A DNA stretch of 64,000 nt from Amycolatopsis sp. DSM 110486 (GCF_019468465.1 NZ_CP080519.1:1503001-1567000); one strand, 5' to 3'; shown: positions 8,215 to 16,447, counted from the first letter of the stretch. Notes: generated by a model from the sequence alone, not told the origin. A program made the numbers and translations.

Positions 8215-9145
8215 GGCTGGTTGCCTCACTTTCGGCGTTGGCGGCGGGGTGGACTTCCCGCAGGAAGCTCAGCAGGACCTCGTGGAACCGTGTGGGTTCC
8301 TCGAGGTGCGGAACGTGGCTGGAGTCGGAGAAAACCTCCCAGCGCACGTCGTGGATCCGGTCGAAGTAGGGCTGGACGGTCTTGGGTGTGGCTTCGTCGT
8401 GCCGGCCGGAGATGAGCAACGTCGGCACCTCGATGTCGTCGAGGTCGTCGACCACGGAGTAGTCCCTGAGCGTGCCGGTGACGGTGAACTCGCTCGGCCC
8501 GTTCATCACGGAGTAGACGGTGTTGTTGTCCGCCATCTCCATGAACGAGGCCAGGTAGTCGCCCGGCCACGGGAGCACGCGGCAGACGTGGCGGTCGTAG
8601 AACACGCGCATGGCGTCGAAGTACTCCTGCGTGTCCGTGGTGCCGGCCGCTTCGTGCGCTCGCAGCTGCTCGTCGACACCGGGCGGGAGCCGGTCCCGGA
8701 GCACGTCCATTTCGGAGCGCCAGAGCTCGTAGGAGGCGGGCGAGTTGGCGATCACGAGCCCGCGCAATCCCTCGGGCCGCTGCGCCGCGTGGCGCGCGAC
8801 GACCAGGCCGCCCCACGACTGTCCATACAGGACGTAGTTGTCCTCGATGCCCAGCCGGTGCACCAGGTTGTCGAGCTCGTCGCCGAACAGCTCGGGCGTC
8901 CAGAAATCCGCGCGCTTGTCCGGCAGCCGCGTGGAACCGCCGCTGCCGAGCTGGTCGTAGTGCACCACCGGAAACCCGTGCTCGGCGAGCGAACAGAGGT
9001 TCAGCAGGTAGTCGTGTGTGCTGCCCGGTCCCCCGTGGACCACGACGACGGCGGGCAGCTCGCCGCCGACGACACCGGTGACCCGGTACCACGTGCGGTG
9101 CTCGCCGAAGGGAACCCAGCCCTTCGCGGTGGGCGCCACGGCCAT
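8207..9145 (-). CDS. Proline-iminopeptidase-family amidohydrolase (VinJ-like)
   Basis: 312 residues, alpha/beta hydrolase. HGGPG at 37-41 is the oxyanion motif of proline iminopeptidases; the triad is S110 (YGQSWGG), D250 (SGRHDEAT) and H277 (DSSHVPHLEE). In vicenistatin-type pathways the homologue removes the terminal amino-acid cap before macrolactam closure. ATG at 9145 has GAGG 8 nt upstream. In-frame starts as far as 9232 exist but lie at or above the promoter at 9204-9264, supporting the shorter protein. No signal peptide, consistent with acting on a PKS-bound chain. Confidence 0.87.
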   Translation of the reverse strand: MAVAPTAKGWVPFGEHRTWYRVTGVVGGELPAVVVVHGGPGSTHDYLLNLCSLAEHGFPVVHYDQLGSGGSTRLPDKRADFWTPELFGDELDNLVHRLGIEDNYVLYGQSWGGLVVARHAAQRPEGLRGLVIANSPASYELWRSEMDVLRDRLPPGVDEQLRAHEAAGTTDTQEYFDAMRVFYDRHVCRVLPWPGDYLASFMEMADNNTVYSVMNGPSEFTVTGTLRDYSVVDDLDDIEVPTLLISGRHDEATPKTVQPYFDRIHDVRWEVFSDSSHVPHLEEPTRFHEVLLSFLREVHPAANAESEATSHG

Positions 9146-9203
9146 GCTCATCACCTCGTTCGTATCCCTCGCCCGGCGGGTGGTTGCCGCCGGACCCACG
9201 TTC

Positions 9204-9264
9204 ATGTCTAGCCGCAGGGGCGCCGTCGTCACCAGCCCCTAAGGGGCGTCTAAAGCCGGTCTAA
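9204..9264 (-). promoter_or_regulatory. Promoter with TTAGGGG-type repeats upstream of the hydrolase/acyltransferase unit
   Basis: Minus strand: TTAGA, TTAGA and TTAGGGG cores (complements of 9260-9264, 9249-9253 and 9236-9242) spaced 11 nt apart, then 25 nt to TAGACAT in the context GCTAG (9204-9210). CCCCTAAGGGG at 9236-9246 is itself a perfect palindrome around a central A. Same arrangement as at 4785-4830 and 15503-15549. Confidence 0.6.
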
Positions 9265-9309
9265 GTCCGCCCTGTCCTCTCTAGTCCGGCGGGCTTTTCG
9301 AGGGAAGGG

Positions 9310-9334
9310 CGCTAGGGGTGCACGACCCCTAGCG
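9310..9334. promoter_or_regulatory. CTAGGGG inverted repeat upstream of the glycosyltransferase
   Basis: CGCTAGGGGT (9310-9319) and ACCCCTAGCG (9325-9334) are perfect reverse complements with a 5-nt spacer. The element ends 84 nt before the glycosyltransferase start. A TAACGT -10 candidate is at 9371-9376. It probably belongs to the regulon defined by the TTAGGGG repeats, in inverted form. Confidence 0.6.
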
Positions 9335-9418
9335 GCGCGTTGCCGGGTCGGCCGCGCGAGTTGTCCGCACTAACGTTTTTCCCGCCAGCAGGTCGAGCCA
9401 GTTCGGAGAGTGCGTCCC

Positions 9419-10666
9419 ATGCGAGTCATGTTGATGGTCTTCCCGACGAGGACGCACGTCTACAGCATGGCGCCGGTCGGCTGGGCGCTCGCGGCCGCGG
9501 GCCACGAGGTGCGGTTCGTCGGCCAGTGCAACCCGCGCGAGGTGGCCTCGTTCGCCGAGACCGGCCTCGACGCGATGTGGTTCGGCACCGAGCTCGACAT
9601 CGCGCGCCACCGCCAGTTGCAGGTCGAGGGAAACAACGCGATGCAGGGCGACTTCCGCATCTCCGAGAGCCGGCCCGAGCGGTACACCGAGGAGTACGTG
9701 CGCAACGTCTACGAGCACTGGGTCGACGTGTTCCGTTGGACCACGCCCGATTCGCTGCTCGACGAGCTCGTGCGCTTCGCACGGCAGTGGCAGCCGGACC
9801 TCGTGGTGTGGGACCCGATGATCTACGCCGCGCCGATCGTCGCGCACGCCATCGGGGTGCCGCACCTGCGGATGATGTACGCGATGGACCAGACGGCGCG
9901 CATCAACGCGCAATACCGCGATCTCCGTTCCGACGCGCCGGATCCGTTCGTGGAGTGGATGTCGGGCGCGGTGGCGCGCTTCGGTGCGGACTACGACGAA
10001 ACCCTGCGCCACGGCGTGAAGACCATCGACTGCCACCCGTCCTACCTGCGTTACGACGGCGTCGACGTCGACTACCTGCCGGCGCGGTTCATCCCGCAGA
10101 ACAAGCCGATGGCCATCCCGCGCTGGGTGCTCGAGGAGCCGGCGCGCCCCCGCGTGATGCTCACGCTCGGCATCTCCAACCGGCAGGTGCTGGGCGTCGA
10201 GGAGACGTCGGTGTCCGACCTGCTCGACGGCCTCGCGGACCTCGACGTCGAGGTGATCGCGACGCTCAACGCGAACCAGCTGGCGTCTGTGCGGAAGGTG
10301 CCGGACAACGTGCGCGCGGTCGACTTCGTACCCATGAACGAGCTGCTCGCGAGCTGTTCGGCCATCATCCACCAGGGCGGCGGGGCGACCATCGGCAACG
10401 CCGTGGTCAACGGCGTGCCTCAGCTCGTGATCCCCGGCACCACGTGGAGCGAGCGGGGTTCGGCCGTCGCGCAGGTGAAGCGGGGCAACGGGTTGCTGGT
10501 GGACCTGGAGGCCGTCACGCCGGGGAATGTCCGAACAGGACTGCTGAGACTCCTGGAAGAACCCTCGTTCCGCAGCTGCGCCCTGGAAGTCCGCGACGAG
10601 ATGCTGGCGACGCCGACGCTCGACGACCTCGTGCCCGAGTTCGAGCGGATCGCGCGATGCCGATGA
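9419..10666 (+). CDS. GT1-family glycosyltransferase (macrolide type)
   Basis: 415 residues, GT-B fold, resembling deoxysugar transferases of glycosylated polyketides. The N-terminal acceptor domain starts RVMLMVFPTRTHVYSM; the C-terminal sugar-nucleotide site includes FVPMNELLASCSAIIHQGG, where the His and GGGAT motif are typical for NDP-sugar binding. ATG at 9419 has GGAGAG 8 nt upstream; a GTG at 9410 overlaps it. No sugar-biosynthesis genes are visible, so the donor is unknown. The next gene overlaps its stop (ATGA). Its presence suggests a glycosylated macrolactam. Confidence 0.88.
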   Translation: MRVMLMVFPTRTHVYSMAPVGWALAAAGHEVRFVGQCNPREVASFAETGLDAMWFGTELDIARHRQLQVEGNNAMQGDFRISESRPERYTEEYVRNVYEHWVDVFRWTTPDSLLDELVRFARQWQPDLVVWDPMIYAAPIVAHAIGVPHLRMMYAMDQTARINAQYRDLRSDAPDPFVEWMSGAVARFGADYDETLRHGVKTIDCHPSYLRYDGVDVDYLPARFIPQNKPMAIPRWVLEEPARPRVMLTLGISNRQVLGVEETSVSDLLDGLADLDVEVIATLNANQLASVRKVPDNVRAVDFVPMNELLASCSAIIHQGGGATIGNAVVNGVPQLVIPGTTWSERGSAVAQVKRGNGLLVDLEAVTPGNVRTGLLRLLEEPSFRSCALEVRDEMLATPTLDDLVPEFERIARCR

Positions 10667-11775
10667 CGCGGCGGCCCCACGCGATCCGCACGATCGGGTT
10701 CCTCATCGGGAACTTCCCGATCCGGATCTTCGCGTTCGTGGTCGTCCTCGTGTCGATGATCGTCGGGGTCGCGACGACGATGCTGTGGGTGGGCATCCCC
10801 CTGTCGCTGATCGCGACGGGCGTGATGCGTGGCTTCGCGGACCTCGAACGGCGGTCGGTGCGGAGGTTGCTGGGAGTCGAGGTGGCCCAGCCGCGGCGCA
10901 AGCAGCCCAACGGCAACGGTCTGCTGGCCGTGTGGCAGGCGCGGCTGGTCGACCCGGTGACGTGGCGTGAGCTGGTGTTCGTGCTCGTGGCGATGCCGCT
11001 GGGGATCGTCGAGTTCGTGGCGGGCATCGTCTCGGTGGCGGTGCCACCGTTCGGGATCTTCGTGGCGCCCCGGATCGGGGCGTTGCACGCCGAGTTCACG
11101 CTGTCGATGCTGGGGCCGGACCGCACGGCGCAGCTGGAGGAGCGCACGCAGCACCTGCAGCACTCGCGGGCGCGCGGCGTCGATGCCGTGGAGGCCGAGC
11201 GCAAGCGCATCGAACGCGACCTGCACGACGGCGCGCAGCAGCGGCTCGTGGCCGTCGCGATGAGCCTGGGGCGGGCGCAGCTGAAGCTCGACTCCGACGA
11301 TTCCGCGGCCGTGCGCGAGCTCATCGGGGCCGCGCACGCCGACGCCAAGCTGGCCGTGTCCGAGCTGCGTGACCTCGCCCGCGGGATCTACCCGCCGGTG
11401 CTGCAGGACCGTGGCCTCGACGCCGCCCTGTCGTCGCTGACCGCCCGCATGCCGATCCCGGTCGACGTCGAGGTCTCCGTGGACCCGCGCCCGCCGGCGC
11501 CGGTGGAGACCACGACGTACTTCATCGTGAGCGAGGTGCTCACGAACATCACCAAACACGCCGGCGCCGACCGCGCCTCGGTGCGAGTGAGCCGCGACGA
11601 CGACACCGTGGTCGTCGAAATCATGGACAACGGCCGCGGCGGCGCCTCGGTGCGCCCCGGCGGCGGCCTGGCCGGCCTCGCCGACCGCGCCGCCACGATC
11701 GACGGTGTGCTCACGGTGGTCAGCCCCATGGGTGGGCCGACTGTCGTGCGCGCCGATCTCCCTGTCCGCTGGTGA
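10663..11775 (+). CDS. Sensor histidine kinase, DesK/NarX-type (HisKA_3)
   Basis: About 370 residues. Four hydrophobic segments fall around residues 10-55 and 103-140, then a dimerisation helix with the phospho-acceptor H188 in ERDLHDGAQQRLV, then a HATPase domain (VLTNITKHA N-box, MDNGRGG G-box, GGGLAGLADR). It phosphorylates the response regulator encoded next. ATG at 10663 overlaps the glycosyltransferase stop (ATGA); an in-frame ATG six nt earlier is possible. The signal is unknown; most of the input region is membrane-embedded. Confidence 0.9.
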   Translation: MTRRPHAIRTIGFLIGNFPIRIFAFVVVLVSMIVGVATTMLWVGIPLSLIATGVMRGFADLERRSVRRLLGVEVAQPRRKQPNGNGLLAVWQARLVDPVTWRELVFVLVAMPLGIVEFVAGIVSVAVPPFGIFVAPRIGALHAEFTLSMLGPDRTAQLEERTQHLQHSRARGVDAVEAERKRIERDLHDGAQQRLVAVAMSLGRAQLKLDSDDSAAVRELIGAAHADAKLAVSELRDLARGIYPPVLQDRGLDAALSSLTARMPIPVDVEVSVDPRPPAPVETTTYFIVSEVLTNITKHAGADRASVRVSRDDDTVVVEIMDNGRGGASVRPGGGLAGLADRAATIDGVLTVVSPMGGPTVVRADLPVRW

Positions 11776-11795
11776 TGCTGTTAAGGAGCCGTTTC

Positions 11796-12449
11796 ATGCG
11801 TGTCGTGATCGCCGAGGATTCCGTGCTCCTGCGCGCGGGCGTGCAAAGCCTGCTCGCCGACGTCGGCATCACCACGGCCGCCGCCGTCGACAACCCGGAC
11901 GCCATGCTCGTCGCCATCCGCGAGCACCGCCCCGACCTCGTCATCGCCGACGTCCGCATGCCCCCGACCTTCACCGACGAGGGCATCCGGGCGGCGATCG
12001 CCGCCCGGCAGGAGATCCCCGGCCTGCCGGTCCTGGTGGTCTCGCAATACGTCGAGGGCAGCTACGCGGTTGACCTCATCGCCGAAGGCACCTCCGGCGT
12101 GGGCTACCTGCTGAAAGAACGCGTCGCCGACGTCGCCGACTTCCTGGAATCCGTCCGCCGCGTGGCCGGCGGCGGCTCCGCCATCGACCCCGACGTGGTC
12201 GCCCAGATGCTCTCCCGCAGCCGCGATCCCCTGGACGCCTTGACCGCGCGCGAGACCGAGGTCCTGGGCTTGATGGCGCAGGGCCTGTCGAACGCCGCCA
12301 TCGCGAAGACCCTGGTGGTGACCCAGGGCGCCGTGGAGAACCACATCAGCAACATCTTCGCGAAGCTGGGCCTGGAAGCCAGCCGGGACGAGAACCGCCG
12401 GATCCGCGCGGTGCTGACCTATTTGGACAGTACCGCCGTGCGCGCTTGA
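11796..12449 (+). CDS. NarL/LuxR-family response regulator
   Basis: 217 residues. The receiver domain has acidic E7/D8 and phospho-acceptor D52 (VIADVRMPP); the C-terminal LuxR helix-turn-helix is LTARETEVLGLMAQGLSNAA onward. AAGGAG stands 8 nt before the ATG. Paired with the kinase just upstream (20-nt gap). It is the only transcription factor visible inside the cluster, and so the nearest candidate for the TTAGGGG repeats, but such promiscuous DesR-like pairs are also common outside clusters. Confidence 0.92.
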   Translation: MRVVIAEDSVLLRAGVQSLLADVGITTAAAVDNPDAMLVAIREHRPDLVIADVRMPPTFTDEGIRAAIAARQEIPGLPVLVVSQYVEGSYAVDLIAEGTSGVGYLLKERVADVADFLESVRRVAGGGSAIDPDVVAQMLSRSRDPLDALTARETEVLGLMAQGLSNAAIAKTLVVTQGAVENHISNIFAKLGLEASRDENRRIRAVLTYLDSTAVRA

Positions 12450-12926
12450 TTCACTCGATCGATATCGTGCGCATGTTCGAGTGGGGTCGGTAGCTTGGGG
12501 GTATGGATCTTTCGCCTGCCGGCCCTGTTCGGATCTCGACCATTGTGGACGGTGTGCTCGCCACGCTGTGGAGAGCACACCTCGCTTCGGTGCGCCCGCG
12601 AAGACGGGTGCGGCTCAGTACTGCTTTTGTTGCACTGAGCTGCAAACCTGCGCTGCCCTCAGCGCTGATGCCTGCTCCTGACCCGCGAGGCGTCTTGGGC
12701 ACGCCCTCGCCAGGTCGCGAGCCCACGCGCCCCGGCCGAAAGAGGACCACCGCGAGTGCTCAGCCATCCATGTCGCAGAAGGCAGCCGCACCCGTACCAC
12801 CCGCGCGTCACGCATTCCGCTCACGCCAGACAGCCGCACCCGCGGGCACTTACCCATCCACCGCACAGGAAAAAGCCGCACCCGCGCCACCACCTCGTGG
12901 CACAGATGCGGCTCCCAGCACCGCTC
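12450..12926. other. Non-coding, palindrome-rich gap with degenerate repeats
   Basis: No convincing gene in 477 nt. Visible structures: inverted repeat CACTCGA/TCGAGTG (12452-12458, 12477-12483); a TAGCTT -10 (12491-12496) just before an ATG at 12503 whose frame soon loses coding character; inverted repeat GCTCAGT/ACTGAGC (12613-12619, 12634-12640); and three copies of AGCCGCACCCG at 12784, 12832 and 12874 (48- and 42-nt spacing). It may be a decayed gene start plus intergenic repeats. Confidence 0.4.
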
Positions 12927-13106
12927 TCAGCGCACCCCTTGCCAACTCGTCGCCGGCACGAATCGCACCGGCCGGCGCGGCCGCGGCACCGTCACCTCGG
13001 CCACCGGCTCGGCCGGCGCCTGCACCGCAGCCAGCACAGCCACCAAAGCCGCGAGCTCCTCGTCCGTCGGGTTGCCCCGCACGACCCGCACCACCGGCGT
13101 GCCCAT
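12927..13106 (-). CDS. accE: Acyl-CoA carboxylase epsilon subunit
   Basis: 59 residues. The N-terminal VVRVVRGNPTDEELAALVAV is the signature of actinobacterial acyl-CoA carboxylase epsilon subunits, small proteins that bind and stimulate the beta (carboxyltransferase) subunit. The ATG shares a base with the beta-subunit stop (TGATG), so the two are coupled. No alpha (biotin) subunit is nearby; it is presumably shared with the housekeeping complexes. Confidence 0.85.
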   Translation of the reverse strand: MGTPVVRVVRGNPTDEELAALVAVLAAVQAPAEPVAEVTVPRPRRPVRFVPATSWQGVR

Positions 13107-14680
13107 CACACCGGCGGGTTTCCGTGCTTGCGCGCCGGGATGTCGACGTGTTTGGTGCGCAGCATGGTCAGCGCGCGGATCAGCACCTCGCGCGTCCGGG
13201 CGGGCTCGATCACGTCGTCGACCAGGCCGCGCTCGGCGGCGTAGTACGGGTGCATGAGCTCGGTCTTATACTCCTTGATCTTGAGCCGCCGGACGGTCTC
13301 CGGGTCGTCGGCCGCCTTGATCTCGCGGCGGAAGATCACGTTGGCCGCACCCTCGGCGCCCATCACGGCGATCTCGTTCGTCGGCCACGCCAGCGACACG
13401 TCGGTGCCGATCGAGCGCGAGTCCATCACGATGTACGCGCCGCCGTAGGCCTTGCGCAGGATGAGCTGCACGCGCGGCACCGTGGCGTTGCAGTAGGCGT
13501 AGAGCAGCTTGGCGCCGTGCCGGATGATGCCGCCGTGCTCCTGGTCCACGCCGGGCAGGAAGCCGGGCACGTCGACCAGCGTCACGAGCGGGATGTTGAA
13601 CGCGTCGCACGTCTGCACGAACCGCGCGGCCTTCTCGCTGGCCTCGATGTCGAGCACGCCCGCGAGCGTCGCCGGCTGATTGGCCACGATGCCGACCACG
13701 TGCCCGTCGAGCCGGGCGAAGGCGCACACCACGTTCGTCGCCCAGCCGGCGTGCACCTGGAGGAACTCGCCGTCGTCCACGATCTCCTCGATCACGGCGC
13801 ACATGTCGTAGGCGCGGGCCGAGTCGGTCGGCACGAGGTCGAGCAGCCGGTCCGTGCGGCGGTCGATCGGGTCGGTGGTCGGCTCGACCGGCGGGGCCTC
13901 GTTGTTGTTGGCGGGCAACAAGGACAGCAGGTACCGCACATCCTCGATGCACGACTGCTCGTCGTCGTACACGAACGCGGCCACGCCCGAGGTCCCGGCG
14001 TGCACGTCGGCGCCGCCGAGGCCGTTCTGCGTGATCTCCTCGCCCGTCACGGCCTGCACCACGTCGGGGCCGGTGATGAACATCTGCGACGTCTCGCGGA
14101 CCATGAACACGAAGTCCGTCAAGGCCGGCGAGTACGCCGCGCCGCCCGCGCACGGGCCGAGCATCACGGAGATCTGCGGGATCACACCCGAACAGCGGGT
14201 GTTGCGCTGAAAGATGCCGCCGTAGCCGGCGAGCGCGGTCACGCCCTCCTGGATCCGCGCGCCCGCGCCGTCGTTCAGCGACACGAGCGGCGCGCCCGCG
14301 GCCGCGGCGAGGTCCATCACCTTGTGGATCTTCTGCGCGTGCGCTTCGCCGAGCGCGCCGCCGAAGATGCGGAAGTCGTGCGCGTACACGAAAACCGTGC
14401 GCCCGTGCACGGTCCCCCACCCGCACACCACGCCGTCCGAATACGGCCGGCGGTGTTCGAGCCCGAAGCCCGTCGCGCGGTGGCGCCGCAGGGCCTCCAG
14501 CTCGGTGAAGCTGCCGGGGTCGAGCAGCAGTTCGATGCGCTCGTGAGCGGTCAGTTTGCCGCGCTCGTGCTGCCGGACGGTGGCCGCGTCGTCGGGACCG
14601 CGCCGAGCTGCCTCCTTGATCTCGCGCAGCTCCACGAGCCGGTTGCCGAACGCTCCCTCTACGGCCAGTGCCTCAGACAT
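13106..14680 (-). CDS. pccB: Acyl-CoA carboxylase beta subunit (propionyl/acetyl-CoA carboxyltransferase)
   Basis: 524 residues, standard length for actinobacterial AccB/PccB. Crotonase-fold carboxyltransferase halves are visible, with LNDGAGARIQEG and GPCAGGAAYSPAL (oxyanion site in the first half) and DVPGFLPG with RKAYGGAYIVM in the second. It transfers carboxylate from biotin to propionyl- or acetyl-CoA, giving (methyl)malonyl-CoA extender units, a fitting supply role for the polyketide cluster. AAGGGG precedes the ATG at 14680, which overlaps the thioesterase stop by 8 nt. Confidence 0.93.
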   Translation of the reverse strand: MSEALAVEGAFGNRLVELREIKEAARRGPDDAATVRQHERGKLTAHERIELLLDPGSFTELEALRRHRATGFGLEHRRPYSDGVVCGWGTVHGRTVFVYAHDFRIFGGALGEAHAQKIHKVMDLAAAAGAPLVSLNDGAGARIQEGVTALAGYGGIFQRNTRCSGVIPQISVMLGPCAGGAAYSPALTDFVFMVRETSQMFITGPDVVQAVTGEEITQNGLGGADVHAGTSGVAAFVYDDEQSCIEDVRYLLSLLPANNNEAPPVEPTTDPIDRRTDRLLDLVPTDSARAYDMCAVIEEIVDDGEFLQVHAGWATNVVCAFARLDGHVVGIVANQPATLAGVLDIEASEKAARFVQTCDAFNIPLVTLVDVPGFLPGVDQEHGGIIRHGAKLLYAYCNATVPRVQLILRKAYGGAYIVMDSRSIGTDVSLAWPTNEIAVMGAEGAANVIFRREIKAADDPETVRRLKIKEYKTELMHPYYAAERGLVDDVIEPARTREVLIRALTMLRTKHVDIPARKHGNPPV

Positions 14681-15434
14681 GTACACGCCCCTTGTCGACG
14701 AGCCGATCAGCCAGATACCGGAGAATCACGTCTTGGTGGCGGGTCAGGAAGAAGTGCCCGCCCTGCAGCGTCACCAGCTCGAAGCCCGCCGCCGTGTGGT
14801 CGGCCCACGAGCGGACCTCGGCCACGGACGCGACCGGGTCGTCGGTGCCGGTGAACGCGACCACCGGCGCGGCGAGCGGAGTGCCCGGCACGTGCCGGTA
14901 GGTCTCCACGGCACGGTAGTCGTTGCGCACGACGGGAAGGATCATGCGCACGACGTCCTCGTCGCCGAGCAGGTCCATCTCGGTCCCGCTCAGGCGGCGC
15001 AGCTCGTCGAGCACGCCTTCGTCGGTGCGCGTGTGCACGCTCTCGTCGCGCTGCCGCGAAGGCGCGCGCCGCCCGGACACGAACAGCGTGTCCACCGAGC
15101 CGCCCGCCGATTCCAGCCGCCGCGCCACCTCGTAGGCGACCATCGCGCCCATGCTGTGCCCGAACAGCGCCAGCGGCCGGTCCGTCTTGTCCCCCAACAG
15201 CTCGGCGACGGCGTCGGCCATGGCGTCGATCGTGGTCAGGAACGGCTCGTGCCGCCGGTCCTGCCGCCCGGGGTACTGCACGGCGAGCACCTCGACGTCC
15301 GGCGCCAGCGCCCGCGAAACCGGGAAGTAGAAGCTGGCAGACCCGCCCGCGTGCGGCAGGCACACCAACCGCTCCCGAGCCTCCGGCGCCGCGTGGAACC
15401 GCCGAAACCAGGCGTCTTCCGCGTGGGCGACCAT
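14673..15434 (-). CDS. Type II thioesterase
   Basis: 253 residues, alpha/beta hydrolase of the GrsT/TEII family. LVCLPHAGGSA near the N terminus is the family start; the triad is S94 (FGHSMGA), D199 (GTDDPVAS) and H227 (GGHFFL). It frees PKS carrier proteins from stalled or aberrant acyl groups. First gene of a three-gene minus-strand unit with the carboxylase subunits, controlled by the repeat promoter at 15503-15549. It is the rightmost gene that clearly belongs to the polyketide cluster. Confidence 0.93.
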   Translation of the reverse strand: MVAHAEDAWFRRFHAAPEARERLVCLPHAGGSASFYFPVSRALAPDVEVLAVQYPGRQDRRHEPFLTTIDAMADAVAELLGDKTDRPLALFGHSMGAMVAYEVARRLESAGGSVDTLFVSGRRAPSRQRDESVHTRTDEGVLDELRRLSGTEMDLLGDEDVVRMILPVVRNDYRAVETYRHVPGTPLAAPVVAFTGTDDPVASVAEVRSWADHTAAGFELVTLQGGHFFLTRHQDVILRYLADRLVDKGRVHV

Positions 15435-15502
15435 GTCGTCCCACCGCCTTTCCGTCTGTCACAACGGGACGAGGTCACGCCGACCGGGTCCCCCGACGCA
15501 CC

Positions 15503-15549
15503 AAGCTAGCCCGGCCGGAAGCCGCCCAACGACCCCTAAGCGCCCCTAA
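15503..15549 (-). promoter_or_regulatory. Promoter with TTAGGGG direct repeats upstream of the thioesterase unit
   Basis: Minus strand: two TTAGGGG heptads (complements of 15543-15549 and 15533-15539), 10-nt period, then 24 nt to TAGCTT in the context GCTAG (15503-15508). The start codon lies about 68 nt downstream. It matches the other two cluster promoters and defines the cluster border. Confidence 0.65.
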
Positions 15550-15583
15550 AGGCGATCTGAACGGAGACCCTCCACAATGGACA

Positions 15584-16447
15584 TCAACCCTGATCGGCTC
15601 CGGTTTGGAGCTGCTCCAGGAACGCCCGTGCGGCCGGCGACGCGCTCGCACTCACGGCCACCGCGACGGTCCGCGGCGTCCGTGGCACCAACGGCCGCAG
15701 CACGGTGCCGTCGAGACGCGGCACGCCGACCGACGGCAGGATGCTCACGCCCAGCCGCGCCCGCACCATCTCCAGCACGGCCGACATCTCGCGCGCCTCG
15801 AACGTCGCCTCCAGGTGAACTCCGGCTTGCTCCGCGGCCGCCGCGAACACCTGCGCGCAGCCGCCGGTCGGGCGGACGAACGGCTCCTCGGCGAGATCCG
15901 CGTAGGACACGGCCTCGCGCTCCGCCAGCCGATGACCGGCGGGCAGCACGGCGCACATCTCGTGGCTGTCGAGCAGCACCGTCCGCAGGCCGGGCGCGGG
16001 CAGCGTGACCACGGCGGCGTCGGCGACACCCAGGTCGAGCCAGTCCCGCACCTCCTCGTCGCTGCCCTCGATGAGCCGCACCGCGACGAGCGGGTGGCGT
16101 TCGGTGAACGCCCGCAGCTCGGCGGGCAGCCGGGTCCCCGTGGCAGTGGGCAGGCTGGCGATCCGCAGCGTCCCGGTGATCTGCCCGGCCACCTCGGCGA
16201 CCTCCGCGCGCAGCAGATCGACCTGGCGCACGGCCTCGCGCGCTCGCCGGACGGCGCGTTCGCCGGCTTCGGTGAGGGTGACGCCCGTGCGCCGGCGGGT
16301 GAGCAGCGGTGCGCCGAGCTCGGCTTCCAGCGCGGCGACCGAGCGGCTCACCGCGGGCTGCGCCATCCCGAGGCGCTCGCCCGCGGCCGTGAAGCCGCCG
16401 TGGTCGGCCACGGCCAGGAGCACTTTGAGCTGCTGCATCGTCGTCAC
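15584..16447 (-). CDS. LysR-family transcriptional regulator
   Basis: 287 residues. N-terminal winged helix-turn-helix (LLAVADHGGFTAAGERLGMA, QPAVSRSVAALEAELG) and a periplasmic-binding-like effector domain. GTG at 16447 is preferred, 5 nt after GGGAGG. Divergent from the SDR gene; the 119-nt gap has the paired TTCGC/GCGAA motif typical of such shared operators. By location it should control the SDR, and it appears unrelated to the polyketide genes. Confidence 0.9.
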   Translation of the reverse strand: MTTMQQLKVLLAVADHGGFTAAGERLGMAQPAVSRSVAALEAELGAPLLTRRRTGVTLTEAGERAVRRAREAVRQVDLLRAEVAEVAGQITGTLRIASLPTATGTRLPAELRAFTERHPLVAVRLIEGSDEEVRDWLDLGVADAAVVTLPAPGLRTVLLDSHEMCAVLPAGHRLAEREAVSYADLAEEPFVRPTGGCAQVFAAAAEQAGVHLEATFEAREMSAVLEMVRARLGVSILPSVGVPRLDGTVLRPLVPRTPRTVAVAVSASASPAARAFLEQLQTGADQG

